Notes: generated from the letters alone by a model not told the origin. 64,000 nucleotides of DNA from Cryptomeria japonica (GCF_030272615.1 NC_081414.1:662234438-662298437); one strand, 5' to 3'; positions 22,461 through 33,626 are shown, counted from the first letter of the stretch. Program-made: numbers and translations.

Positions 22461-23355
22461 TTGGGTCATGGGTTCGAGTCTCCCTTTAGTGGGTGCTTGT
22501 TGATGTGTCTTTTGTACACATGCGAACACAGAATAAAATACCAAGGTATCTTATCCTCTCTTGAACAAAGTTTCCTGATTGCTGAAGATCTCGCCGAAGG
22601 ATCAGTCAGAGTAACTCCAAGGTTCTTGTATGTAGGGTCTCTACGTGTGGATAAGCTTCTCGTGGTATGATGTGATTTTGCTGGAATCACAAGGGGACTT
22701 ACGTTTGATTGCCTGAACGTCTGATTTGCTTTGGATATTGCTGGAACGTGAGATTTTATTGGCCATTGATTTTGAAAAAAAGGAAAAAGGAGAAAGGTTG
22801 AAATGGGATCTATTTCTAATATTGAGAATGTAAGAGCAATGAATGACCTTTGATGAAATTCTAACTAAGTCTTGCTTTGATATCCCAGGACCATCTCCAC
22901 AAGGTTAATGCGATCTTTTGAGGAAAGTTTTATGATGTTCAGATCACCGCTACAAGCATGGACACCATTAGGCTGATGCATATCAATGAAGAAGCGACAA
23001 TTGAAGTTAAGCTTAAGCTGAATGATTCAAGTTGACTACACAAGGCAAGTCTACAATCAACAAACTGCTAGTAGTATGGATATACAAATTTCACCATCGA
23101 TCATACACATTTCTTCCACTCATCTAATAACATGAAATCAAATTTGAGAAGTATAGAGGCCATGCAAATTGTTGAATCGACCCATAGAATTCACCATTTC
23201 TTCAATGATGTTTACAAGACTTTTACAACAACATCTTGGCAACAATCTTTGCCTTCTCTTTCTATTCTACTCTAACTATTTCCTACTCTCTGACTATTCA
23301 ATACTATCTATTCTCTATTAACTAACTATTAACCTTTACAAATGAGGAGCCAAGG

Positions 23356-23364
23356 CTTTATATA
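23356..23364 (-). promoter_or_regulatory. TATA box of giant LTR
   Basis: TATATAAAG on the minus strand; the equivalent box is seen at 42300 in the plus-oriented copy and near 34566 in the third copy. Confidence 0.6.
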
Positions 23365-23906
23365 GAGAGTCCTTTACGAACAGACAACTCTGATTGACTT
23401 AGAATCAAAGGCTAGGATTACAAGATAGAAACCCTAATTAGGGTTTGTTACAACAACTTCCTCTAGTCAATGAGAAAATTACATTCCAAGGGCGAGGACC
23501 AATAAGAAGCAGGGGTAGGTACATTGAAGTTTGTGTCGCCTCCGATAAATTAGGTACATTGAATCTGGTCATGCTGAGGTGGACCGATCCAACTGGAGGA
23601 ATGATGACTGGGATGCCACCTTGTTTGACACTTGTAACTTGGTTGATGTTCAATTTGATGATGCTGAGAAGCTAACTTTAATTAACTCTTCTGAAACTAT
23701 CTGCTTCTTCAACGGCCGTACCCTTGCTTTGACCTCCTTTGTCTTTGATGCGTTGGATGGATGGTGTACCTTTCCTTGACATGCTGGCATCGCCTTTCTT
23801 TGTCATCTTGTGGTTCCTTAGTGTGGTGAAGTGAAGGGCTTTGGAGATAGCTGGCAATTCCTTGAACACCTTGAGTCTTCCCTTTTGCCTGTGGAACGTC
23901 CTTGAC

Positions 23907-24030
23907 GAAGATGGACTGGAAGAGGTCACCCTTGATGATGATGGACTGGAAGAGGTCGTCCTTGATGATACTGGACTGGAAGTGGTCGTCCTTGATGATG
24001 ATGGACTAGAAGAGGTCGCCCTTGCCTTGG
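23907..24030 (-). repeat. Four tandem 30-bp units
   Basis: Units read GATGGACTGGAAGAGGTC plus CNCCCTTGAT on the plus strand, four copies with a few changes. They produce chance Ser/Pro- or Asp/Glu-rich frames on both strands. Confidence 0.85.
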
Positions 24031-24182
24031 CCTGGTTTTCTCCATCTGCAAAATAAACCAAAAGGTGATTAAGTACATATGACATGTTCATTTCAACAAA
24101 GCATTTTCCACCTTAAATCATCAACAAAAAGACTTCAAAATAAAATTTGCTCAAAATCCTTCCCAGGGACAGGCCCTATAAG

Positions 24183-25428
24183 AATTTCACCTTGGACCCT
24201 TTGGAAGGGTTAGGAGCGATTTTTGCATTCCTGGCCAATTTAGACCTCATTTCATCATTATCTCACAACTAGCCCTTTTGCCTAGCTCAAACAGGGTAGA
24301 AAATAGGAACTTCAAAGGATTTCGCTCTGGACCCTCTGGAAGGGTCGGGAGCGAAATTCTAGTTTAGGCTCAAGTTCAATCACTCCTCCACTCTGAAATG
24401 TCTTCCAAGGCAAGAATACACTAATCTTCTCTCCACCAAGGCTTGGGAATTCATCTCCTGATCTTCATCATGAGCAATTTAGGTGAAATTGGGAATTTCA
24501 CTCTGGACCCTTTGGAAGGGTCAGGAGCGAAATTCACTTTTCAGGTCAAAATCCACCCTTCTTTCGCTTACAACCTCTTCTAAGGCAATCTCTAAGGAAA
24601 ATCCACCTTGATCACTGACTTGGCTCAACACTATCTTGGAGGAAAACATGATATTTTGTGAATTTCACTTTGGATCCTTTGGAAGGGTCAGGACTGAAAT
24701 TCACCTTTTGCTTGCTTATCCACACTCAATTTCATTTTCTTCACTTCAACTCATCTAGACTCCCTCATTTTGAATCCACTTCTCAACTTGGCAACATTTG
24801 TTTGATCCTCACAAGGCTAAAAAAGGAAAATTCGCTCAAAAACCTAGCCAGGGACGGGACCTATCCAGAATTTCGCTCTGGACCCTTTGGAAGGGTCAGG
24901 AGCGAAATTCAAGTTTAAACTCAAAATTTGCATTTTTGGTGATCAAAAGTCTTTCCAAGGCAATCCAAATGGTTTCTCTCACCCTTGTCTAGGCCTGACT
25001 TCACTCAAATTTTGGAGAAAAAGATGGTTTTTAGGGTTTTCGCTCTGGACCCTTTGGAAGGGTCGGGAGCGAAAATCACTTTTTAGGCTTCTTCCTCCAT
25101 CCTTTCAACTTGGATCAACCTCAAAATGCAAGAAAACACTTCTCCTCACTCATCCAAGCTATAAAAACCAAAAACTTGACTTGATTTTGCAAGGAAAATA
25201 AGTGATTTTAGGAATTTCGCTCTGGACCCTTTGGAAGGGTCAATAGCGAAATTCACTATTTGGCTCAATTCCTTCAAATTTGATAATCATTGGCAAGTCA
25301 AAGTCGCACCCAAGGACTTCTTCTTGAATTTATCTTAGCCCACACTTGTTCTAGCACAAAGTTGAGAGAAAAGAGAGGTTTTGAGAAAATTCGCTCTAGA
25401 ACCCTTTGGAAGGGTCAGGAGCGAAATT
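24183..25428. repeat. Array of eight long palindromes
   Basis: Eight copies, centred near 24202, 24339, 24513, 24681, 24889, 25057, 25232 and 25408, spaced about 140-205 bp. Each has a perfect inner stem-loop GACCCTTTGGAAGGGTC and outer arms AATTTCGCTC / GAGCGAAATT, so about 17 of 19 positions can pair around a three-base loop. Sequence between the palindromes is not obviously repeated. Confidence 0.9.
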
Positions 25429-25454
25429 TGACATTTTGGTCTCTCCGTTAGGAT

Positions 25455-25517
25455 TATTTTATGGAATATAACATTTATGTATAAGTGATATACTTTAAGT
25501 TATATTCCATATATACT
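25455..25517. mobile_element. 63-bp inverted-repeat micro-element
   Basis: Arms TATGGAATATAAC (25460-25472) and GTTATATTCCATA (25499-25511) are perfect inverted copies. GTTAGGAT stands on both sides (25447-25454, 25518-25525), an 8-bp target duplication as made by hAT transposases. The related giant LTR near 37060 has a single GTCAGGAT at this place and no hairpin. Confidence 0.72.
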
Positions 25518-25933
25518 GTTAGGATGTTTGAGAATGGTTTCGGACCTCCAGGAGTTATAATGCAAAATCTAGTTAATGGAGGATTCTTCAGCTTTCCAGA
25601 TTTAGTCAAATTTCAGGATTAGGAAGACATTCCAGACTTAGCCAAATTTCAGGGCATTTGAAGATCAGGATGACATTCTAGACTTCATCACTCACCAACT
25701 TGACCTAGCTTAGACCTTCAAGGATGATACTCACTCACCAAGCAAGACACAATTAGCGACAAGAGCAAAACCAGGCCCTAAGGAAGACTCTCAAAGAAAC
25801 CCTAATTCTGGGACCCCGCGGACTCACCCTGGCTCAAGCAGAGCCTGCTATCCTAGTGATCCCCCTGGCAACACTCAGCATGCAAAGGCTAACAGACAAA
25901 CCCTAAAAACCTAGAAAGCAAAAAAGTAGGGGT

Positions 25934-25950
25934 CCCCATTTGCAATGGGG
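25934..25950. repeat. Conserved hairpin near the giant-LTR end
   Basis: CCCCATTTGCAATGGGG; arms of seven with a three-base loop. The same hairpin is at 33610-33626 and 37695-37711, followed by CGATGTGT in its own orientation. Confidence 0.85.
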
Positions 25951-25995
25951 CGATGTGTTAATACGTCACAACAGTGCTGAAGGCTCAGTTGGACT

Positions 25996-26007
25996 TAAGG
26001 GGGAGAT
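25996..26007 (+). other. Polypurine tract of the TRIM
   Basis: TAAGGGGGAGAT lies immediately before the 3' LTR start TGTTGAC. Confidence 0.75.
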
Positions 26008-26142
26008 TGTTGACTTGGTGGTCAACACCTCCTTGGGGATTGGTGACATGGCTTAACCGCCTCCTATGGGTCGGGTTAAATTTTGTGTTTGTATTGGGCG
26101 TTGATATTTCGATCTTTTGGCGCAAGGGCAAACGATCCAACG
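26008..26142 (+). repeat. 3' LTR of the TRIM
   Basis: 135 bp; ends CCAACG, where the left copy has CCAACA. Confidence 0.88.
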
Positions 26143-26147
26143 TTTAG

Positions 26148-27999
26148 ACGCACTCAAACTTTTGATAGATTGATGCCAAGGATGTGCTTGTTTGTGTGTA
26201 GTGGGCTTGAAGCTGAAGATGACCACCACTTTAGTTGTATTTCCTTCAGATGAATAGATTTTCAATTCGTGGTGCTAGTTGTGGGAGCTTACTGAAGAGC
26301 TTGAGGTTTCATATTGTGGACTTCATAACCAAAAATTTTGTGTAGAGTTTGGACCTTATTTAAATATCTCAAATATTGGTATCCCCGAGCGTTGGAAATA
26401 TCAATTTCAATTCGCTAAATGAATTAAAGGTAGCTGCCAAATGTATCTGTATGTTAGACCTATGCGTTAATAAGAAGACACATTGTTCTATCCATTTATG
26501 CACACAATCAAATCATTTCTATTTAATTAATACATTTTATTGTTTATCTCTCAATAAGAATTCTGCGCAAACCTCTATAATTATCCTTGTAAAAATTGAA
26601 AACTATACATCCATGATATTAAACAATTTACTTGAAGAATTATTTTTTCTAGGCAATTGAGCAAGTGATCTTACATACTCTAATGAAGTCAACATTCACA
26701 AAAATATTTGGCACCATGATCTAGCTAAATCCAAAATTCAATTATTTGACAATGGAGCTCGGGATTATCTTTTCTCATACTAGTGCTCGAATAGAGACCA
26801 TCCTATAATATTTGCATCCTTATATCATCTAGCATTGTCAAGCAGCCTGTTTGCAATGCCAATTGGACTATGGACATTTGTCGGCCCCCTAGAAGACCTT
26901 GGAAATTGAATGTGGAGACCTTCGTCCAATGATCGTTTTGAGGTTGAAGGTTGAGCAATTGATCAAGTCATTCTGTTGAAATTTTAAAAATCAGGGTTTC
27001 AAGTTGTGGTTAGGGTTTCCAAATTTGTCTCTCACTCAAACCCTTTTGTCTCACAATTCAATTTATAAAAGACCCTATAGTTGTTCAAAAGCAGAAAATA
27101 GAAGAAAATTCTACAATTTTAAGTTTAGAATTAGCCACTTTTAATTACTTGCAAATACTAGTTTTTGCCAGTGGAACAAAGAGGTCAAATTTCATTCAAA
27201 TGCTTCTTGCAACATAAAATGAATGTTATGGCAACCAAAATGCATATTTATTCAATCCAAACAACTTGAAATTGGATTGGTAGCAATCATATTTGCGATA
27301 CATGCCTATTCAATTGAACTAAGTGTTCGCAACTAATCGTTTTGGAGTTTGAGTGTGCATGGTTGATCTCAAATCGGCACAAGATCTATGATTGTTAGCG
27401 ATTTGACCTTATTTAAAAATCCATCATCTACATTGAAAAGTTTTGGCCAATCACCATTCACCATGTGAGAAAGTACTCTAGATGTCATCGTACAAGCTTG
27501 TGCATCAGCCGCCTCCTTGGACACGTGTCATCATTCTATGTGCTCGCACTTTGCATTTGGTCCCTCACTTTTGTCTTCAGAAGCTTGTGCTTGAATGCCA
27601 TGTGGATTGCACTCTTTAAATGTTCTTATGAATGCCTGTAGACCCAAGAGATGCAATATCAAACCATGGTCTCAAAGTGTTAACAAGGCTTTGACAACTG
27701 TACCTACTTGCTCGTGCGCAACTAATCAAGAAATGCTCCACTTGGAGATAATTCATTTCAGCCTCGTTAAAGACTCTTGCTTGTTGAGTAGGTGGCGTCA
27801 TAGCGCAGCTTTGTAACTCTAATAGAGTTCAAGTTTCTCGAGCTCGTGGGTTTGCACTAAGCTGCCAAGTGTCAACACCTTGCACCGGCACCCATGAATT
27901 AAACACTTAGGAAACGTAGGAAATTTTAGAGGGAATCAGGACATGCCAATCATTGGGTTGAAGGGGCCAGTAACATGACTACATGACATGACTTGGGTT
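26148..27999. other. No gene recognised
   Basis: AT-rich sequence with short chance frames only. It may hold upstream introns or promoter of the methyltransferase gene at 29.7 kb, but I could not identify an exon. Confidence 0.5.
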
Positions 28000-29316
28000 A
28001 TAACTTAAGAAACTGAGCATGAGCAACAACAAGTCATCAACGAATTAAAAGGAAAAGTGACTAAGGCATAAGTGACTCTTAGGGCTTGGACATCTAACCA
28101 AAAAATGAAGGACCAAACAAGGCTTGGGAGAGCTAGTAACTTGCAAGGTGCTATGTCATGGTAGGAGAAGTAAATGAAGCTCCAAAGGCCTACACAAGCC
28201 GAAGTTATGAGAAGGTGCATAGCACTTTATTGTCAAAGGAGGTCAAACATATAGAAACTTAATTAGGTCCCATTAAGGCCTCATAGAAAGAAACAGGTGT
28301 TTATATTATGTTCGACAGATGGAAGGATGCAAAAAATAGACCATTAATTAATGCGATTGCAATGTGCTCTAACTCGACAATGTAACTAAAATTTGTGGAT
28401 TGTGAGAGGCAGTTGAAAGATGCATAATTTATTGCTGACATTCTTATATAGTGCATTAACAAAGTGAGTCCTCAAAATGTTGTCCAAGTTACAAGAAACA
28501 ATGTAATTGTAGAGCAGCTATGCAGTCAATTTGGGTTAAGTGATGGAACAAAATGACCACCCCACTCCATGTTCTTGTGTTCTAATTGACTCCCAAATAT
28601 TATAGTGAAGAGATCCTTGCTATGCCAAGAAGGGTGCCACCGTATTGTGATACAGAAGTTAGTGACGGATTTCTGAAATGGAATATGTAGTTACAAGTGA
28701 ATTTGCTGATTTTGTAACCTCTAGTGGTCAAATTCCTGTTGTTCATGGCAATTATAGGAAAGATGCTCCCTCTTGGTGGTACCTCAATGGCCACAATTTG
28801 CCACACCTCCAAGTCCTCGCGATCAAAATATTATCACAATTAAGTTTATGAATTTTCATGTGGTCTCTAAGTTTGGTTGTCGTTTAAAAATTACTATTTT
28901 TAAAGTTAAAGTTTGATTTGCGAAATCTTTAATTTACAAACTCTAATGAGAGCTCTCTTTGCTTCAATAGTTTGCTAGTTCTTATTCAGTTGAACAGAAT
29001 TGGAGTACATATTCCTTCATCCACTCAGTGAAGTGCAATCAATTGGTATCAAGAAAAGCAGAGGAGCTGGTTTACGTGCATTCTAACTTGCACCTTCTGA
29101 CTCACAAAAATGATGAGTATAGGGAAGGGGCAACAAAGTTGTGGGATGTAGAACCAGAGCGTACTGGCTTGGATCTTTCTTTTGTTGCATAATCTTCACT
29201 TGTTGAGGAGTCGAGTAGCCAACATACTTTTAGTTGAATTGGTAGTGGGCTTCCATCATCAAATGTTGATGATGATCTTGGTCTTGATTATGACCCATTT
29301 GATGTTGATTAGTGAA
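28000..29316 (+). pseudogene. hAT-family transposase remnant (DUF659 type)
   Basis: Readable pieces in plant hAT order: DRWKDAKNRPLINAIAMCSNS and INKVSPQNVVQVTRNN (about 28315-28510; the DUF659 core), then DAPSWWYLNGHNLPHLQVLA (28761-28820), and the C-terminal dimerisation part with LIQLNRIGVHIPSSTQ/YVHSNLHLLTHKNDEYREG (29000-29125), ending in DDLGLDYDPFDVD (29265-29313). Frames change several times and stops such as TAA and TAG occur, so it is dead. No terminal inverted repeats or 8-bp duplication were located. It sits about 420 bp upstream of the first exon recognised. Confidence 0.8.
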
Positions 29317-29734
29317 CTGGTTACTAATAGTCTAGTTGCATTAATTAGATGTTAAACAATGATTATCTATCATGACTTTCAAGTTTGATCCTTTTGTATT
29401 ATAAACTGAATCTCAATTAGTATGTTATGTTTCAAATTTTGGAATTTGTAATGGTTTTTTTTAGCATTTGTATTAGTAGATGGCATTCTAAACTTAATTC
29501 TGTTTTTATGGCTGCATATATATATCTTTTCTATGAATGTACCCAAAACATAGGCAACCCCCCCAAAATATTTGCCATACCGGTGTATCATACTCACATA
29601 CCTGTACCAATACCCATACCTGCACCAATCAGCAACTTGGTTTATTTCTGATAAAAAACATTAACTATTTGATAAGTTAAATTCAAGAGTCACTATACAT
29701 CTTTCTAACGTCTGATTTGTGTGCCTTACAATAG

Positions 29735-29897
29735 TTGATGCATTCCATATTTTCTGATGGCACTGTTGCTACTCTTTCAAGGTGTGGATGTGGTACAATA
29801 CCTCTAGAAGCGGCAGCGTATTTTAGTGGACAGGTGATGTGTCTTGGAGGTGATACTTCTTCAAAAGCTATTGCAGCTGCAGAAAGTAATTCACGGG
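29735..29897 (+). CDS. Exon a: SAM-binding part of a THUMPD3-like tRNA methyltransferase
   Basis: Preceded by a splice acceptor (TTACAATAG) and followed by donor GTATGT at 29898. It encodes the Rossmann start of an UPF0020-type methyltransferase: CGCGTIPLEAAAYF is motif I, which binds S-adenosylmethionine, and LGGDTSSKAIAAAESNSR holds the acidic motif II region. Relatives (THUMPD3 with TRMT112, archaeal Trm14) methylate guanosine 6 at N2 in tRNA. The exon ends with one base of a split codon that joins the next exon in frame. The residues before CGCG (TLSR instead of D-P-M) are off consensus. Upstream exons with the THUMP domain were not found in the window. Confidence 0.78.
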
Positions 29898-30156
29898 GTA
29901 TGTCTAAGGCCTATGGGATTTTTACTACCTATTTCATTTCTTGTTATGCTTTTAAATTTGTATTTTCTAATAAGATTCTGATGATTATAAGGATTAGGAC
30001 AGTTCCAGTTAAGACTATCCCACAATAGAAAATTATTATTTGCACTATCGTCAAATTTAGCATTTGCTTTTTTTCTTGGGGAAAGAATGAATGTGTATGT
30101 TCATTTATTCTACTCGTTGTCTTGAAGCTTTTAACTAAATTTATGTCATTTTGCAG

Positions 30157-30264
30157 AAATAAAAGAGCTCTGTGATGTTCTACATTGGGATGCTACACGC
30201 TTGCCTTTACGTAGTGGTTGTGTTGATCGGATTATATGTGACATGCCATTTGGTGTTCGTTGTG
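30157..30264 (+). CDS. Exon b: catalytic motif of the THUMPD3-like methyltransferase
   Basis: Acceptor TTTTGCAG, donor GTATGT at 30265. It reads IKELCDVLHWDATRLPLR, then GCVDRIICDMPFGVRC. HWDATRLPL is the motif III area, and DMPFG is the N/D-P-P-F/Y type catalytic motif IV of N2-guanine methyltransferases. Both exon edges have matching split codons (G|AA and G|GA). The next exon in phase begins at 45291, giving ...GVRC-GSTRVRQWL, which parallels the Gly-Ser-Arg following this motif in animal THUMPD3. The intron between them is 15,026 bp. Confidence 0.85.
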
Positions 30265-31325
30265 GTATGTCTCCAAAATATGAGCAATGCCATAAGGCCC
30301 CATTTGCAGAAAATTAAAACCTTTCGTGGAATTCTTACCTAGGCTCATTAAAGGCTGCAGGCTGATATCCATTCTAGATTGCATAAAATGGAAACATCAG
30401 TCACTTTAGACAGTCTATGCAGAAAGTGATGGATTTGGTTTGATAATATTAATGTTCTTTCTCATCTTATGTACTTAGTTGTACACTTAATATTATCTGC
30501 ATTAAATAAGTTGCTTTAACATTATATATCATCTATAGGGAGTGTTTGGGGACAATCAAAGGCACATCCCCTATATAATATTGATGCATACTTTGAATCA
30601 TTTAATGAGGCAACACTCCCACTCTTAGAAGAATGCCCAACATACTTCTATAACTTCTAGTTCTTTGTTGAATTTCAATATGTTTACTCTCACTAGTCTC
30701 AGTGTCAGCCATTATTTTTTTGTGTGAATAATTCAAAACACAGCTGCGAGTGCAATCACAAAATAAAAATAAACAAAAACCCTCCCTAAGTGTTTAGGAA
30801 CTTTCAATAAAAAACGAAAAGGAAACAACAAAGGAATCTGAACAAATGAATAATAGATAGTAAACTTGTCTCCAATGACATGGATTTGATGCTCTATTAC
30901 CTTCTTCCCACTACTGTTCTCCTCTTTTCACTACAACTCTTTCTTTTTGTCTTCTTCACAAATTGGGAAATGTCTACATGAGCTTGTTTTTTGTTTTTAG
31001 TTTTTTTTGGGGCTGTTTTATTTTTAGGTTTGGTTCAAAGGGGTGCAGCGTTCCTTGTGGGTCCACCCATCCCACACCAAGCACTCCAAACTTTTCAAAA
31101 GTGTGTTTATTTATTTTTTTTGTTTTAAAATCTGTTATAAATTGCTTGGGACATTGGGGATGACTAGCCAGCCCTTGATGTACCCAGGCGACCCCTTAAA
31201 AAAATTGACATATTGAGGATGTTTGGTTTTTCTTGGCAAATAAGCGACGAGGTGGAGATGTTTTCTACTGATTGCCGCATCCCCAAAATGTCTCCTATGG
31301 GGCATGGGGTCGTTTTTGGCAAGGT
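30265..31325 (+). other. Start of the 15-kb intron, no gene
   Basis: Intron sequence. Inverted blocks GACATTGGGGATG (31151) and CATCCCCAAAATGTC (31279) may be the arms of a small decayed inverted-repeat element. Nothing else recognised. Confidence 0.55.
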
Positions 31326-32983
31326 TGTAATGTCCCCTTTCTTGGCGATAGGAGATGAGTAGGGGTTGACCTATCATTCGAGTTCCCATAGATCAATGGT
31401 ATGGTTAGGGGACTCATTCTGATGGCTATGGAGCTTTGCAGGGGCTTTGTGAGTTGTTTTGGACCTTCAAAGGGCAGTTCGTACTTTTTATGGAGGTATC
31501 CTATTTTTTAGGGAGGACTACCAGCTCATTGGTTGACCACCCAGAGGGCCACAGAGCAAAGCAGGATCATTTTTGAGCATTCCCAGATGTTTGGAGACAA
31601 TTTCCTACTTTCTAGGAGGATTCCTACTTTTTAGGGGGATCACTGCGAGTTAGCCTGCAACACTCAAAGTTCATCCATGGACATGTGGCTTCAGTCAGAA
31701 TTCGATTTGGAATCCAGATGAGCAACTTTTGAATTATTTGAGAAATATTTAATATTTCCTAAGTTGGATTAAATAAATAATAATAAAGTGAAATAGTATA
31801 ATCACTTTATATTAATAAAGTGTCCCCTTGGCCCATTTTCCTAGAAGTTATAACTTAATAATATGGTCACTTTTAATGAGGAAGTAGACCCTCAATGGGT
31901 TAAACCTCTTAGGGGAAGTTATTTGTTAATAAAAATAAATTTTTTAACATGTGTTATGATGCCAAAAGTACAACCCTAACCCCAAATTCGAATTACAGTA
32001 TGAGGCCAATAAAGCAACATGTTGGAGGCCATTTTGGGCATCATTGTTATTCATTTTTTGGAGATTACTTTTCATCAGCAGGTCTGCAACGTGGTTGACA
32101 GAGATCTGAGAGCAGATTGGAGACAAAAACCTCCATTCTTTGGTGACAAGACGTAGCCCCTTTCACTAATTCAGCATTTGGACACACAAAGAACTTCATT
32201 TCAGGCCATTGGGGGCCAAATATCAGAAGTTTGCAGGGTTCGATAGCAATTACAGGGCTTTTGCATCAGGTCTGAGCATATTTGGATGATCTTATCAGCA
32301 ATTCGGACATTATTCCGGCAGATCATACCTTTCCTAGCTAAGCCATACATCGAATTCTTGCCTGGAGTTTGTAGAAAATAATTACAAGGGTTTTAACTCA
32401 TCCAATTGCACTAAAATTCATTGTTGGCAATTAGGATCAGCCAATAAGAAGCTATTTTGGAGAAATAAGGTCAAGGTCATATGTGATCAGCATATTCAAT
32501 AATACAGGGAACTTCTTCATTCCTCGAGGGCCATGCCTGGCAAGGAGTTAGAATTCCATCTGGGTCTGCATATTTCTTCATCAATTGTTTTTAGTAATTC
32601 ATTCTAAGGTCAATAAAGTCAATTGGATCTGTCAGCACATTTAGGAAGCTCCCATTTCATCATATACTGAATTTCAGTCAAATAAGGAGGCTCAACTAGG
32701 CAAGCTTAGGACACCCGGTATGCAAATCTGCTCATTAAGTAGAAATAAAAAGTGATTTTAGATTTATTACATTGCTGTTGTAAAAATCAGAAGTTTGATT
32801 TTAATTCTCACTATTAGTTTAATTTCATTTTTGCATTTATTTCCATTATGCATCATTCAAAAACCCTCAAAAACGCATAAAAACCAAAAAACCTCATCAA
32901 AACCAAAAAATTATATCGCTGGTCAAAGATTCAGTTGAGACAAACCAATCAGATTTGTGCCAATCCCTAGTTGGCATCTTTCA
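31326..32983 (+). mobile_element. Solo LTR of family L1 (1,658 bp)
   Basis: Starts TGTAATGTCCCC, ends GGCATCTTTCA, with AAGGT (31321-31325) and AAGGG (32984-32988) as a 5-bp target duplication with one change. It shares the GGGTCTGCATATTTCTTC and AATAAAGTCAATTGG blocks with the LTR at 4186-5546. No internal retrotransposon sequence is attached, so it is a product of LTR-LTR recombination. Confidence 0.86.
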
Positions 32984-32988
32984 AAGGG

Positions 32989-33586
32989 ATGCATCCTTGA
33001 GGAGCATAGGAAAATATATAATGGTGTCTATAGGCAATATTAATAATACTATTGATAAAACTAAATGAGAATATGATGGATTTTGATGTCTGTAAATACA
33101 CATCCAACACACATATCATAGGATGCAGGCTTAACTAAGGCAGTTAGCCTTCAAAATACAGATGAAAAACATTAGAAGATCCTAGACATGATTATAAACT
33201 CCAACAAATTACTTTCACGACCTCTAGGTCTGTTTACTCTAGTAGCTCTCTAATGTTATAGGATGTCTTTTTTTGAGCCCCATATCCAATTATGGACAAT
33301 AATATAATTTCTTCTTTCAATATGTTGTAAATTATTCTTATATATTAATATGCATTTTCTTTTTGATTTAGCAGAAAATAAAATCATCCCATGATTGATG
33401 AGTGAAAATGAGCTTATGAGAAATTTTAATATCAATGTTCAAGATTCAATTTCTTCGTTATGCACACTCTTATGCAGAAAACTGCAGATGATGTTTTCCG
33501 AAAGATAATTGTATCTCGTCAAAAAATGTGACTGTTTCTGCAACCAAAAGATTTCTCATTAACCATCATTATATGTATGTAATAAC
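32989..33586. other. Intron sequence, no gene
   Basis: AT-rich; nothing recognised. Ends with ATAAC, the left target-site copy of the giant LTR that follows. Confidence 0.55.
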
Positions 33587-33609
33587 TGTTGTGATGTATT
33601 CACACATCG

Positions 33610-33626
33610 CCCCATTGCAAATGGGG
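33610..33626. repeat. Conserved hairpin near the giant-LTR start
   Basis: CCCCATTGCAAATGGGG, reverse orientation of the motif at 25934 and 37695. Confidence 0.85.

Larger units (their letters stand above)
22498..25973 (-). mobile_element. Giant solo LTR (family G), 3,476 bp
   Basis: Bounded by TGTTGATG on the left and CACAACA on the right, with GTGCT on both sides (22493-22497, 25974-25978): a perfect 5-bp target duplication. No coding or second LTR lies between, so it behaves as one LTR. The minus strand is chosen as sense because TATATAAAG (23356-23364) faces that way. It shares edges and blocks with 33856-37735, 33587-43162 and 63277 onward. Sense order: conserved hairpin, palindrome array, 30-bp repeats, TATA box, R/U5. 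Confidence 0.88.
22310..26142 (+). mobile_element. TRIM-type miniature LTR element, interrupted by a giant LTR
   Basis: Direct repeats of 136 and 135 bp (22310-22445, 26008-26142) start TGTTGACTTGGTGG and end CCAACA/CCAACG. TTTAG flanks both sides (22305-22309, 26143-26147), a perfect 5-bp target duplication. The left repeat is followed by a mutated initiator-Met primer site, and the right one is preceded by AAGGGGGAGAT, a polypurine tract. Without the nested insertion (22498-25973 plus its duplication) the internal region is only 81 bp, so the whole element is about 352 bp and non-coding. This fits TRIM/SMART elements, which depend on proteins from other retrotransposons. Confidence 0.88.

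Noticed and set aside
23678-24091. Ser/Pro-rich 137-aa protein on the minus strand and Asp/Glu-rich protein on the plus strand
   Set aside because: Both are translations of the same four 30-bp tandem repeats inside a solo LTR.
24183-25428. CRISPR-like array
   Set aside because: Palindromes at regular spacing resemble one, but spacing is 140-205 bp, the DNA is eukaryotic, and it lies within an LTR bounded by a target duplication.
25517-25973. A separate 457-bp LTR starting TGTTAGGATG
   Set aside because: It has no matching target duplication; the duplication GTGCT instead bounds 22498-25973, and TGTTAGG is created by the micro-element edge.
30539-30662. Methyltransferase exon reading GSVWGQSKAHPLY after an acceptor-like CTATAG
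   Set aside because: Phase fits, but no donor exists before the stop at 30657-30659, and exon b joins exon c directly with the residues expected for the family.
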